Positions 8,629-18,731 of a stretch of 44,575 nucleotides of DNA are shown here, piece after piece (position 1 is the stretch's first letter; each line of letters starts with the position of its first letter). Under the pieces are notes generated by a model. It ran no database searches. It had not been told where the DNA came from and saw only the letters and a list, made by a program, of their open reading frames with translations. Origin of the DNA: Planctomicrobium piriforme (GTDB lineage Bacteria > Planctomycetota > Planctomycetia > Pirellulales > UBA1268); NCBI GenBank assembly GCA_945861585.1, contig CAMAVC010000018.1, positions 1 through 44,575 of the forward strand, in the 5' to 3' direction. The position numbers and the translations under genes were made by a program.

Positions 8629-9627
8629 ATGCCCCGCCCCAAGCCAGAAGACATCAGTTCGGCCGGCCAGGATTCGTTTCTCGATGTCGTCACGAACATC
8701 GTCGGCATTCTCATCATCCTCGTGATGGTGGTCGGCGGCCGCGTGCAGCAGATCGTGCTCACCGCAGCCCCGCAGGCCAGGGCCAAGGCTGCCGAACTCG
8801 AGCGTGAGCTCGAAGAGCTCGACCAGTCGGCCGCGCTGATCGAAAGCGAAGTGGCCGATCTCGCCGAGCAGGCCCGCACCGTGGCGACAGCCGCCGCCTT
8901 TGCCGGAGAGGCGCGGATCACGCTCGCCACCACGGTGGCAGCGGCCAAGGTCGAGGTCGAAAAGCGAAAGCAGTCGGCCGACAAAGACCGCGTGAGCGCC
9001 GCCGAGGCGGCCGCCCGGCGAAAGCAGCTCGAGGCGGAGATCGAGCGCTGCACGCTCGAGGCCGAGGGGCTGTCCCACGCTCCGGCCACCATGCAGGAAG
9101 TGCTCGCCTATCCGACGCCGATCGCCCGCACGGTGACCGGAGAGGAACTCCACTTTCAGATCGATCAGGGCCGGATCTCCTACATCCCGCTCGTCGAGCT
9201 CTTCGAACTCGCAAAAACGCAGACCCGGCGCCACTCGGGCTCGCTGACGTCGATGGCCCAGCGGATCGAGACGGTGGGGCCGGTGCAGGATTTCTCGCTC
9301 GACTACGTGATCGAGGTCAAGATCGACCAGGCCCGCGGGCAGGTGCTCGTGCGGTCGCGGGAGTGGGTCGTGCGGCCGTCCGGCCCGGGCATCGGCGAGA
9401 CGATCGAGGAGGCGCTTCAGCAGCCGCACTCGAAATTTCGCCGCGTCCTCGCCGACGTGCGGCCCGATACGACCGTCACGCTGTGGTGCTATCCAGACAG
9501 CTTCGAGCAGTTTCGCGCGCTGCGAGAAGAGCTCCATCGGCTCGGCATCCCGACGGCGGGCCGCCCGATGCCCGAAGGCGCCCCGATCGGCGGCTCCACC
9601 GACGGCAGCAAAAGCGTGGTGCAGTAG
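8629..9627 (+). CDS. ExbD-like stator subunit retaining the TM aspartate
   Basis: 332 residues. A GAGGA site sits 10 bases upstream of the ATG. The N-terminal helix (QDSFLDVVTNIVGILIILVM) aligns with the ExbD/TolR helix, with Asp19 at the proton-carrying position. A strongly charged coiled coil follows (about 45-150, rich in Glu, Lys, Arg and Ala). The C-terminal domain ends with a strand-helix unit (TVTLWCYPDSFEQFRALREE, then LGIPTAGRPM) resembling the periplasmic fold of ExbD ('v.l..D....y..v...l...Gi'). It is the last gene of the operon. With the preceding subunit it probably forms a B-subunit heterodimer on an ExbB-like pentamer. No OmpA-type peptidoglycan-binding domain is visible. Confidence 0.78.
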   Translation: MPRPKPEDISSAGQDSFLDVVTNIVGILIILVMVVGGRVQQIVLTAAPQARAKAAELERELEELDQSAALIESEVADLAEQARTVATAAAFAGEARITLATTVAAAKVEVEKRKQSADKDRVSAAEAAARRKQLEAEIERCTLEAEGLSHAPATMQEVLAYPTPIARTVTGEELHFQIDQGRISYIPLVELFELAKTQTRRHSGSLTSMAQRIETVGPVQDFSLDYVIEVKIDQARGQVLVRSREWVVRPSGPGIGETIEEALQQPHSKFRRVLADVRPDTTVTLWCYPDSFEQFRALREELHRLGIPTAGRPMPEGAPIGGSTDGSKSVVQ

Positions 9628-9747
9628 GACACGCACACTATGCCCAACCCGGCTCCGGGCTCCCCATACCCCGTCGCCGGACGTTCGCTACGGGCTTGAT
9701 GTCGCGCCGTCGCCGCCGTCCCGGCGTCGTCTCCGGCTTACGGTCGC

Positions 9748-9854
9748 CGGGCAAAGCCCGTCTCCGACGCCTGCGGCGTTAGGGCCGGAGGCCCGGGTGA
9801 ACACCAGCCGACGGAGGTCGGCCACGGGAAAATGGCAGGATGCCATGCTTCCCG
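9748..9854. repeat. Run of five consecutive stem-loops in the intergenic region
   Basis: The gap between two convergent operons (9628-9924, about 300 bases) holds no gene. It contains five perfect or near-perfect hairpins in a row: CGGGC/GCCCG at 9748-9760, ACGCC/GGCGT at 9767-9779, GGGCC/GGCCC at 9782-9794, GCCGAC/GTCGGC at 9807-9822, and a composite CGGGAA-ATGGCA/TGCCAT-TTCCCG at 9825-9854. None has a T-run, so it is not a simple terminator. A multi-hairpin interspersed repeat or a structured RNA is possible. The flanks 9628-9747 and 9855-9924 show nothing I can name. Confidence 0.65.
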
Positions 9855-9924
9855 TAAAGTGGCTCAGCTACGCCGGCTCCCAGGGCACGGGGAGCCCAGA
9901 GCCTCCCCTGCTCCTTCGACAGAG

Positions 9925-11307
9925 TCATTGTCGCGTCGCGTCGCGAATGCCCGCTTCGGTGGCGGCGGCGAGGCGGTCGATTTCGTCGAGCGTGATGCAC
10001 AAGGGGGGCATGAGCACGACCGTGTCGCCGAGTTGGCGGAGGATCGCGCCGTGCCGGCGGGCGGCGAGGCAGGCGTGGGTGCCGCGTTGCTCCTGCCAGG
10101 GGTACGCTCGGCGCGTCGGCTTGTCGGCCACGAGGTCGAGGCCGGCCACGAGGCCGCACTGGCGGACGTCACCCACGTGGTCGAGCGTGCCGAGCCGGGC
10201 CACGTGCTCCCGCAGCCGTTCGATCTTCGGTGGCAGCGTTTCGAGCACGCGTTCGTCGCGAAAAATATTCAGCGACTCGAGCGCGACGGCCGCAGCCAGC
10301 GGATTGCCGCCATAGGTGTGGCCGTGGAAAAACGTCCGTCGCTCGGCATGGCTGCCGAGAAATGCGTTCCAGATCGCGGCGGTCGTGAGCGTGGCGGCCA
10401 TCGGCAGATAGCCGGCCGTGAGGCCCTTGGCGAGGCAGAGAATGTCGGGCGTCACGCCCTCGTGCTCGCACGCGAACAAGGTGCCCGTGCGCCCGAATCC
10501 CACGGCCACCTCGTCGAGGATGAGCAGCACGCCGTGCTTGGCGGTCAGTTCGCGGGCGCCGCGGAGGAACCCCGGCGGATGCACGAGAACCCCACCGGCC
10601 GCCTGCACGAGCGGTTCCATCACGAGGGCGGCGACCGTCCCGCCGTGCTCCGTGAGCGTGCGGTCGAGCGTGTCGAGCGCTGCGGCGAGCGACGGAGCCG
10701 GCCGGCCGGTGTGCGGGCACGGGCCGCCCGGCGACGCGATGCGGATCGCTGCGAACGTGAGCGGCGCGAACATCGCCGTGAATCGGTCGACACCGCCCAC
10801 GCCGATCGCGCCGAGCGTGTCGCCATGATAGGCCTCGCCGATCGCGATGAACGTCGTGCGCGGCGGCTCTGCGGGCTTCACCTGGAGCCAGTATTGAAAC
10901 GCCATCTTGAGCGCGGCCTCGATCGCGCTCGAGCCGTCGCCGGTGAAAAACACCTTTTCAAGCCCCGCCGGGGCGACCTCGACGAGCCGCCGGGCGAGGG
11001 CCACCGTGGTCGGGTTCGAGAGGCCGAGGTTCGTGGTGTGGGCGACCTGATCGAGCTGGGCCCGGAGGGCCGCGTCGAGCCGCGGGTGCCGGTGGCCGTG
11101 GACGTTGCACCACATGCTCGCCGAGCCGTCGAGGTAGGCGTTGCCGGCGGTGTCGAAGAGCGTGGCCCCCTGCCCCGCCTCGATCAGCAGCGGCTCGTAT
11201 TCCTGCATCTGCGTGAACGCATGCCAGACGTGCTCACGGTCCCAGCGGAGAAGATCGTCGGTCGAGGGAGCGCCGCGGTCGCGAGAGAGGGTTTCCGGGC
11301 TGAGCAT
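9925..11307 (-). CDS. bioA: Adenosylmethionine--8-amino-7-oxononanoate aminotransferase (biotin synthesis)
   Basis: 460 residues, a class III PLP-dependent aminotransferase. It converts 7-keto-8-aminopelargonate to 7,8-diaminopelargonate with SAM as amino donor. Seen here: the N-terminal BioA pattern (DREHVWHAFTQMQEYEPLLI), GSASMWCNVHGHRHP, the substrate/PLP region GEAYHGDTLGAIGVGG, LILDEVAVGFGRTGTLFACE for the cofactor Asp, and the Schiff-base lysine in LCLAKGLTAGYLP (about Lys294). Length fits the family. It stands 24 bases downstream of the SAM hydrolase family gene on the same strand. No other bio gene is in the window. Confidence 0.9.
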   Translation of the reverse strand: MLSPETLSRDRGAPSTDDLLRWDREHVWHAFTQMQEYEPLLIEAGQGATLFDTAGNAYLDGSASMWCNVHGHRHPRLDAALRAQLDQVAHTTNLGLSNPTTVALARRLVEVAPAGLEKVFFTGDGSSAIEAALKMAFQYWLQVKPAEPPRTTFIAIGEAYHGDTLGAIGVGGVDRFTAMFAPLTFAAIRIASPGGPCPHTGRPAPSLAAALDTLDRTLTEHGGTVAALVMEPLVQAAGGVLVHPPGFLRGARELTAKHGVLLILDEVAVGFGRTGTLFACEHEGVTPDILCLAKGLTAGYLPMAATLTTAAIWNAFLGSHAERRTFFHGHTYGGNPLAAAVALESLNIFRDERVLETLPPKIERLREHVARLGTLDHVGDVRQCGLVAGLDLVADKPTRRAYPWQEQRGTHACLAARRHGAILRQLGDTVVLMPPLCITLDEIDRLAAATEAGIRDATRQ

Positions 11308-11331
11308 GCCACGAGTGTATACCGCCGGCCG

Positions 11332-12096
11332 TCAGCCGCCGGAGACGGGCGCGCCCACGGCCGCGGCGAGGCGGATGTCGGCACGGCCTTCGACCATGGC
11401 CACTTCGACGAAGCCCTGGGAGCCGACGAGAGCCACGGGCGTGCCCGGCGCAGCGTCGCCGTAGGTGCGCACGAGCGTGGTCACGTCGTGGGTTCCCACG
11501 CGCAGTCGGCCGGCGGCGACGATGCGCGGCCAGAGTGCTGCCGGCAGGTTCGTCACGAGGTTGCCAAACGGATCGACGTGGATCACCTCACCGCGCATCC
11601 CTTGCAGCGTGTTCTCCGGCTCGGGCCAGGCGAGGCTCTCGATGTGCTCGAGCGGCGGTCCGAGTGACCCGCCCGGTTGCCCTGCGAGGAGCCGGACCGC
11701 TGCCGGGGCCAGCACGTCGCGGCCGTGAAACGTGGCCGCGGCTGGGTCGCTCACCGGAATCAGATGCGCAGCTGCAAGCGGGGCCCGCCTCAGGGCCCAG
11801 GTGAGCACGCCGTTGTCGGGGCAGAGAAACTCCTGGTCGCCGAGCCGGGTCCAAAGGAGCCGCCGGGCGGTGCCCACGCCCGGATCGACGACGACGATGT
11901 GGAGCGTGTCGGGTGGGAAGGCGAGGCAGGCTTGGCCCACGAGCCAGGCCGCGCCGCGGATGTCATGGGCCGGAAGATCGTGGGCGATGTCGACGAGCGT
12001 CGGCTGCACGGCGCTGCCGAGCAGTACGGCTTTCAGCTGCGCGACGTATTCGCTGCCGGTGCCGAAGTCGGTGGTGAGCGTCACGATGCGGGGCAT
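11332..12096 (-). CDS. SAM hydrolase / SAM-dependent halogenase family (DUF62) protein
   Basis: 254 residues with the DUF62 signature set: TLTTDFGTGSEYVAQLK at the N-terminus, VDIAHDLPAHDIRGAAW, HIVVVDPGVGTARRLL, CPDNGVLTW, TFHGRDVLAPAA, and the C-terminal strand region YGDAAPGTPVALVGSQGF. Family members cleave S-adenosylmethionine to adenosine and methionine using water, while a few use halide. Nothing here suggests a halogenase, so hydrolase (SAM hydroxide adenosyltransferase) is the more likely activity. It shares a strand with bioA, whose enzyme also consumes SAM. A palindromic repeat (12108-12160) separates it from the ATPase gene upstream. Confidence 0.85.
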   Translation of the reverse strand: MPRIVTLTTDFGTGSEYVAQLKAVLLGSAVQPTLVDIAHDLPAHDIRGAAWLVGQACLAFPPDTLHIVVVDPGVGTARRLLWTRLGDQEFLCPDNGVLTWALRRAPLAAAHLIPVSDPAAATFHGRDVLAPAAVRLLAGQPGGSLGPPLEHIESLAWPEPENTLQGMRGEVIHVDPFGNLVTNLPAALWPRIVAAGRLRVGTHDVTTLVRTYGDAAPGTPVALVGSQGFVEVAMVEGRADIRLAAAVGAPVSGG

Positions 12097-12107
12097 GACG
12101 CTTCAAT

Positions 12108-12160
12108 GTAGGACAGGCTTCAGCCTGTCGGTATTCATGGCAGGCTAAAGCCTGTCCTAC
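12108..12160. repeat. Compound REP-like inverted repeat that carries a gene's stop codon
   Basis: Two 20-base arms, 12108-12127 (GTAGGACAGGCTTCAGCCTG) and 12141-12160, are reverse complements at 19 of 20 positions around a 13-base loop. Each half is itself partly palindromic. The right arm contains the TAG stop (12157-12159) of the DUF4143 ATPase gene. The same element occurs at 21626-21651, and a diverged copy at 18701-18722. Confidence 0.88.
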
Positions 12161-13344
12161 GGGATAAATCCCGGGAGGTCGTCGAGGCCGACGGTCTCCA
12201 CGGCTGGGCCGCCCGGGTCGCGCAGGGCTTGTCGGTCGGGCGTGCGGCAGACGACGGCCACGTGGGCCACGTCGCTCGTGCCGATCTCGTCACGAATCCG
12301 GAGCAATCGGCGCACGTCCGCCGTCGAGGGAAACTCGCTCCATGACGCGTCGAGGAGGGCCAGGCCCCGCGGGGTGGGCACGACGAAGTCGACTTCTTTC
12401 GTACGGTCCCGCCAGAACACCGGCTCGGCGGGTGGTGCGGCCGCCGCCGCGAGCCGACGCACCTCGGCGTGCACGGAGGTCTCCCACAGCGCACCGACGT
12501 GGGGCGACGCCGTCAGCTCATCGGCATCTCGAATCCCGAGCAGATGGCTGCACAGGCCTGTGTCACGGAAGTAGAGTTTCGGCGCCTTCACAAGAGGCTT
12601 GCCGTGCGGCGGCAGCCGGGGACGCACGAGCGCGACGATGCCCGCCTCGACGAGCGTGTCGAGCCAGATGGCCGCCGTCGAGGCGACGATGCCGACCTCG
12701 CGGGCGAGCTCCGCCTTGTTCAGCAGGCGACCGGTGCGCAGTGCCGCTGCGCGGAGAAAGCACTCGAACGCGTGCACGTCGTCCACGCGGAGCTGGCTGG
12801 GCAGCTCGCGGTGCAGGTGGTCGGCGACGAGCGTGCGGAGATAGTCGCCCGGCTCACGAGCGGCATCGGCGTAGAGCGCCGGAAAGCCGCCCCGCAGGAG
12901 TCGTTCTGTGAGCGGCATGGCTGGGCGGGCGGCCACGGTTTCGGCATGCGACAGCCCGTCGACTTCCACCACGCAGGCCGCGTCGTCGAATGCGGCCAGG
13001 GCGGTCGCCGTGAGAAGCCCGGGCCGCGAGCCGACGAGCACGAAACTCGCCGGCCCATGCGGCCGCGCGTCGAGCTCGCGGCGGACGTGATGGAGCAGTC
13101 TGGGGGCGAGATGCACGTCGTCGATCACGACCGGCGCCGGGGCAGCGGCGAGGAAGGCTGCGGGGTCGCGCTGGGCGCGGTCGGCTTCACTCGGGAGCGC
13201 GAGCGAAATGTGCCGATGAGCAGGAAAGGAGAGGTGCGCAAGATGGGTTTTTCCGGTACTTCGGGGTCCTGTCAGTACGAGTGCGGGTGGGGGTTCGCGA
13301 GCGACTGCCGAGGACGGAAAAACATTGCGTTCGATCAAAACCAT
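12157..13344 (-). CDS. AAA-type ATPase with DUF4143 C-terminal domain
   Basis: 395 residues. A Walker A (LTGPRSTGKTHLAH, near residue 25), a Walker B-like APVVIDDVHLAPRLL, and SFVLVGSRPGLL (sensor region) form a compact ATPase. A winged-helix-like part (LLNKAELAREVGIVASTAAI) leads into a DUF4143 domain with YFRDTGLCSHLLGI, GALWETSVHAEVRRLA and the nuclease-fold-like VFWRDRTKEVDFVV. Such proteins are common accessory genes of unknown function, sometimes toxin- or defence-linked, though nothing nearby supports either here. The last codon and stop come from a palindromic repeat. The start region is noticeably AT-richer than its surroundings, which may indicate acquisition. Confidence 0.82.
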   Translation of the reverse strand: MVLIERNVFPSSAVAREPPPALVLTGPRSTGKTHLAHLSFPAHRHISLALPSEADRAQRDPAAFLAAAPAPVVIDDVHLAPRLLHHVRRELDARPHGPASFVLVGSRPGLLTATALAAFDDAACVVEVDGLSHAETVAARPAMPLTERLLRGGFPALYADAAREPGDYLRTLVADHLHRELPSQLRVDDVHAFECFLRAAALRTGRLLNKAELAREVGIVASTAAIWLDTLVEAGIVALVRPRLPPHGKPLVKAPKLYFRDTGLCSHLLGIRDADELTASPHVGALWETSVHAEVRRLAAAAAPPAEPVFWRDRTKEVDFVVPTPRGLALLDASWSEFPSTADVRRLLRIRDEIGTSDVAHVAVVCRTPDRQALRDPGGPAVETVGLDDLPGFIP

Positions 13345-13351
13345 GATTGTT

Positions 13352-13366
13352 TTCGATGCAATCGAA
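13352..13366. promoter_or_regulatory. Palindrome just upstream of the DUF4143 gene (possible operator)
   Basis: TTCGAT-GCA-ATCGAA is a perfect 6-base inverted repeat 7 bases before the ATG at 13344, in an AT-rich patch. Another TTCGAT occurs at 13330-13335, inside the start of the gene. Its position could allow repression of initiation. No binding protein is known. Confidence 0.35.
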
Positions 13367-13408
13367 TGATTTGCAGTCTGGCGATCTTGTCCAAATTGCC
13401 GGAGTCCA

Positions 13409-13453
13409 CTCGGCTTACGCCTCGGGCTTCTTGGGGGGCAGAATCCGCTCGGC

Positions 13454-13480
<27 letters not shown>
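13409..13480 (-). repeat. Two 33-bp direct repeats duplicating the 3' end of gatB
   Basis: 13409-13441 and 13448-13480 match at 30 of 33 positions and are offset by 39 bases (13 codons, in frame). The upstream copy in reading direction holds the real gatB end (LPTRTPEA, stop 13454-13456). The second copy beyond the stop would encode LPPKKPEA and another stop. The core CGGCTTACGCCTCGGGC recurs at 28106-28122 with one change. Confidence 0.85.
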
Positions 13481-16500
<3,020 letters not shown>

Positions 16501-16517
16501 GGGTGGGAATGGATGGC

Positions 16518-16820
16518 TCAGGCCGCGCCTGATTCACCGAGAACGGCGGGCACGAGGAAGCATTCGCCGTCGTGGCGGGGGGCCGACTGGAGCGCCTCGG
16601 CGGTGGTCAGCGACGCAGCCGGCACGTCGTCGCGGAAGGCGTTTTGCGTGTCGAGCGGATGGGCCAGCGGGGCCACGGCGGCCGTGTCAATCTCTTCGAG
16701 AAGCGAGACAAAGCCCACGATCTTCGAGAGTTCGCCCGTCATCGTGTCGATCTCGGCATCGGAGAGCGCGAGCCGCGCGAGCATCGCGACCTTGGCGACA
16801 TCCTTGCGGGCGAGCGTCAT
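16518..16820 (-). CDS. gatC: Aspartyl/glutamyl-tRNA(Asn/Gln) amidotransferase subunit C
   Basis: 100 residues. The GatC pattern is clear: VAKVAMLARLALSDAEIDTM at the N-terminus, ELSKIVGFVSLLEEIDT, then PLAHPLDTQNAFRDDVP and the FLVPAVL tail. GatC holds the GatA and GatB subunits together. It sits 17 bases upstream of gatA and 28 bases downstream of rpmB on the same strand, so the translation-related genes may form one operon. Confidence 0.93.
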   Translation of the reverse strand: MTLARKDVAKVAMLARLALSDAEIDTMTGELSKIVGFVSLLEEIDTAAVAPLAHPLDTQNAFRDDVPAASLTTAEALQSAPRHDGECFLVPAVLGESGAA

Positions 16821-16848
16821 GGCGGGCAGCCTCCTCGGCGGGAAGCGC

Positions 16849-17169
16849 CTACGGGCGAGCCCGCGGCCCCGACGGCACGGCCTCTTCCGAGGCGGTCTTC
16901 GCCTTCTCGACCTTGGGCAGCCGGAAGGGAGCCTGCTTCACCAGCTTCGTCACCTTGCCACCCTTGATGCACTGCGTGCACACGAGGGCGGTCGAGCTCG
17001 TGCCGCGGCCGGTGGTGATCCGCAGCCTCTGCAGATTGGGCTTGAACTTGCGGCGCGAGATGCCGGTGACCTTGGTACCGACGCCGCCGAGATACTTCGC
17101 CTTGCCGCGCAGGGTGACGGTGTTGCCCATCGAAAAACCCTTGCCGCAAACCTGACAAGAACGTGCCAC
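16849..17169 (-). CDS. rpmB: 50S ribosomal protein L28
   Basis: 106 residues from a GTG start (rev. complement of 17167-17169). The reading frame continues upstream, but ARSCQVCGKGFSMGNTVTLR is the true L28 N-terminus. It continues with GTKVTGISRRKFKPNLQRLR and ALVCTQCIKGGKVTKLVK. Four cysteines (CQVC near residues 5-8 and CTQC near 72-75) make this the zinc-binding form. The C-terminal tail is basic then acidic. It lies upstream of gatC on the same strand. The start region has no ATG in frame nearby, so GTG is the best choice. Confidence 0.9.
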   Translation of the reverse strand: MARSCQVCGKGFSMGNTVTLRGKAKYLGGVGTKVTGISRRKFKPNLQRLRITTGRGTSSTALVCTQCIKGGKVTKLVKQAPFRLPKVEKAKTASEEAVPSGPRARP

Positions 17170-17255
17170 GATTGAATGCTCGACTGTGCGGGGAAACTGA
17201 GGATCAGAGAATCGAAAAGATACCGGTTTTGCCGGAAATCGCAAGTGCGGGCGGT

Positions 17256-17276
17256 GTGCAGACTGCCAGTCTGCAC
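17256..17276. repeat. Palindrome abutting the stop codon of the IMPase-like gene
   Basis: GTGCAGACT-GCC-AGTCTGCAC is a perfect 9-base-arm hairpin. Immediately beside it (17277-17279) is the TAG stop of the IMPase-like gene, so read on the minus strand the element begins GTAGGTGCAGACT. The GTAGG edge is the same as in the repeats at 12108 and 21626. It may also act as a 3' hairpin for that gene. Confidence 0.82.
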
Positions 17277-18119
17277 CTACACGGGGGCGGCGAGTATGGC
17301 GAGCACCGCGTCGTGAACGAACCCGTTGGTGGCGAGGCCGTCGCCGGAGTCGATCCGCGGGCGGCCCTGCCAGTCGGTGAATCGGCCACCCGATTCGGCG
17401 ATCACCGTCTCGACGGCGGCGGCGTCCCACGCGTTCATGAGCGGGTCGATCATCACGTCGGCCCGGCCCGTGGCGACGAGCACGTAGCCGTAGCCGTCGC
17501 CCCAGGTGCGAAGGATGCCGCCTGCAGCCTCGAGCCGAGCCCGCGCCGCCGTGCCGGTCGCGGAGTCGGACCGCCTCGAAAATGACGTGAAGTCGCTCGT
17601 GCAGCACAGGCTCGCGCCGAGCGTCGCCCGCTTCGACACGTGGGCGGGCACCGCGGGCCTGCCGTGCCGCACGTGCCACCCCCCGCCGCCGGCGGTGGCA
17701 TACACCATCTCATCGAGGGCCGGGATCGCGATCACCCCAACCACGCCCCGCCCCGCATGGCGGCAGCCCACGAGCGTGGCCCACAATGGCACGCCGCGGA
17801 TGAATGATTTCGTGCCGTCGATCGGATCGACGATCCATTCATAGCCGCTCGTCCCCGCCGCCGTGCCCGACTCCTCGCCGAGAAAGGAGTCGTCGGGGAA
17901 GGCGGCAAGCAGCGTGTCGCGCAGGATTTTTTCGGCGGCGATGTCGGCTTCCGTGACCGGCGACCGGTCGGCCTTCTCGTGGATGGCCAGGGTCGGATCG
18001 TTGAATCGGCGGAGCGTCTCTGCCGACGCGAGCCGCACGGCCGCGAGTGCCACCTCGAGCCGCGCATCCGTGATGCTGGGGATGCGCGGCGTGCCGGCGA
18101 TCGGTGGGTCACTCGGCAT
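17277..18119 (-). CDS. Inositol monophosphatase family phosphatase (histidinol-phosphatase-like)
   Basis: 280 residues with the metal-binding set of the family: GEESG near residues 81-85, WIVDPIDGTKSFIRGVP (Asp98, Asp101 of the DPIDGT motif), and NAWDAAAVETVIAESGG for the third acidic site. Family members dephosphorylate inositol phosphates, histidinol phosphate (HisN), PAP or related sugars with Mg2+. The KSFIRG(V) and GDGYGY features (RTWGDGYGYVLVATGRAD) resemble HisN-type enzymes, so histidinol-phosphatase is likely but not proven, and no other his gene is present. Its start overlaps the end of lspA by 11 bases. The stop is supplied at the edge of a palindromic repeat. Confidence 0.82.
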   Translation of the reverse strand: MPSDPPIAGTPRIPSITDARLEVALAAVRLASAETLRRFNDPTLAIHEKADRSPVTEADIAAEKILRDTLLAAFPDDSFLGEESGTAAGTSGYEWIVDPIDGTKSFIRGVPLWATLVGCRHAGRGVVGVIAIPALDEMVYATAGGGGWHVRHGRPAVPAHVSKRATLGASLCCTSDFTSFSRRSDSATGTAARARLEAAGGILRTWGDGYGYVLVATGRADVMIDPLMNAWDAAAVETVIAESGGRFTDWQGRPRIDSGDGLATNGFVHDAVLAILAAPV

Positions 18120-18660
18120 GGCTGGGAGCTGGTTTGGCGAGGAAGGAGAGCAGCACGAGCAGGCCGGCGCCGATCACGAGCCACGTGTCGGCAAGGTTGA
18201 AGATCGGCCAATCGATGATCCCTTCGAGCTTGAAGTGAATCCAGTCGCGCACGGCGTACACGGGATCGCCGATCCGGCCGAGGGGCGCGTGCCACTTCAG
18301 CCGCGGGAAACCGAGCCGATCGTAGAGGTTGCCCACGATGCCGCCGGTGATCAGGGCGAGCGCCACCACGAGCCACGGCTCGCTCCGCACCGAGGCCCTG
18401 GCGACCGTGGCGAGAATGCCCACGATGGCGGCGCACGAGACGGCAGCGAACACCATCCCCATGCCCTGCCCCATGCCGAAGAGAGCCCCTTCGTTGAGGT
18501 TGGTCTCGAGCATGAGCACGTTGGGCGCGAGCACGATCGGGCCCTTTTCGCCCGGCATGCCGAGCCTGGCGAAGAGCCACGACTTCGTGCCGAGGTCGAG
18601 GGCGGCTGCGGCGACCGAAATGGCGGTGAACAGCGGCCAGCCGCGGGAGGCGGTCCACAT
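18109..18660 (-). CDS. lspA: Lipoprotein signal peptidase (signal peptidase II)
   Basis: 183 residues with four hydrophobic helices. The family motifs are all visible: ETNLNEGALFG near residues 52-62 (N-x-G-a-x-FG), GGIVGNLYDRLG with catalytic Asp114, and FNLADTWLVIG with catalytic Asp158. LspA cleaves the signal peptide of lipid-modified prolipoproteins in the inner membrane. It has a somewhat longer periplasmic loop between the two Asp motifs (HAPLGRIGDPVYAVRDWIHF) than E. coli LspA, which is common in planctomycetes. It overlaps the phosphatase gene downstream and lies 71 bases downstream of the DksA-type gene. Confidence 0.92.
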   Translation of the reverse strand: MWTASRGWPLFTAISVAAAALDLGTKSWLFARLGMPGEKGPIVLAPNVLMLETNLNEGALFGMGQGMGMVFAAVSCAAIVGILATVARASVRSEPWLVVALALITGGIVGNLYDRLGFPRLKWHAPLGRIGDPVYAVRDWIHFKLEGIIDWPIFNLADTWLVIGAGLLVLLSFLAKPAPSHAE

Positions 18661-18700
18661 GGCTGGGCGACGTCCTTGTTCGCGCGGTCGGGAGGGGCGT

Positions 18701-18722
18701 GACAGGCTGAAGCCCGTCGTAC
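18701..18722. repeat. Diverged single copy of the GTAGGACAGGCTTCAG repeat
   Basis: Read on the minus strand it is GTACGACGGGCTTCAGCCTG followed by TC. It differs from one arm of the 12108 element at two positions and lies in the 71-base gap between lspA and the DksA-type gene. Confidence 0.65.
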
Positions 18723-18731
18723 ATCATCGTG

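Noticed and set aside
5195..9627. Zorya defence system
   Set aside because: The ExbB-like gene with long tail resembles ZorA, but there is no OmpA-type ZorB domain and no ZorC, ZorD or ZorE gene. The three genes are kept as an uncharacterised motor.
9832..11667. Long plus-strand frame (611 codons) opposite bioA
   Set aside because: Antisense to a clear aminotransferase; sequence is Arg/Glu/His rich without family motifs.
11332..12096. Chlorinase or fluorinase assignment for the DUF62 protein
   Set aside because: Halogenases are rare within the family and no halometabolite genes are nearby; a hydrolase is more likely.
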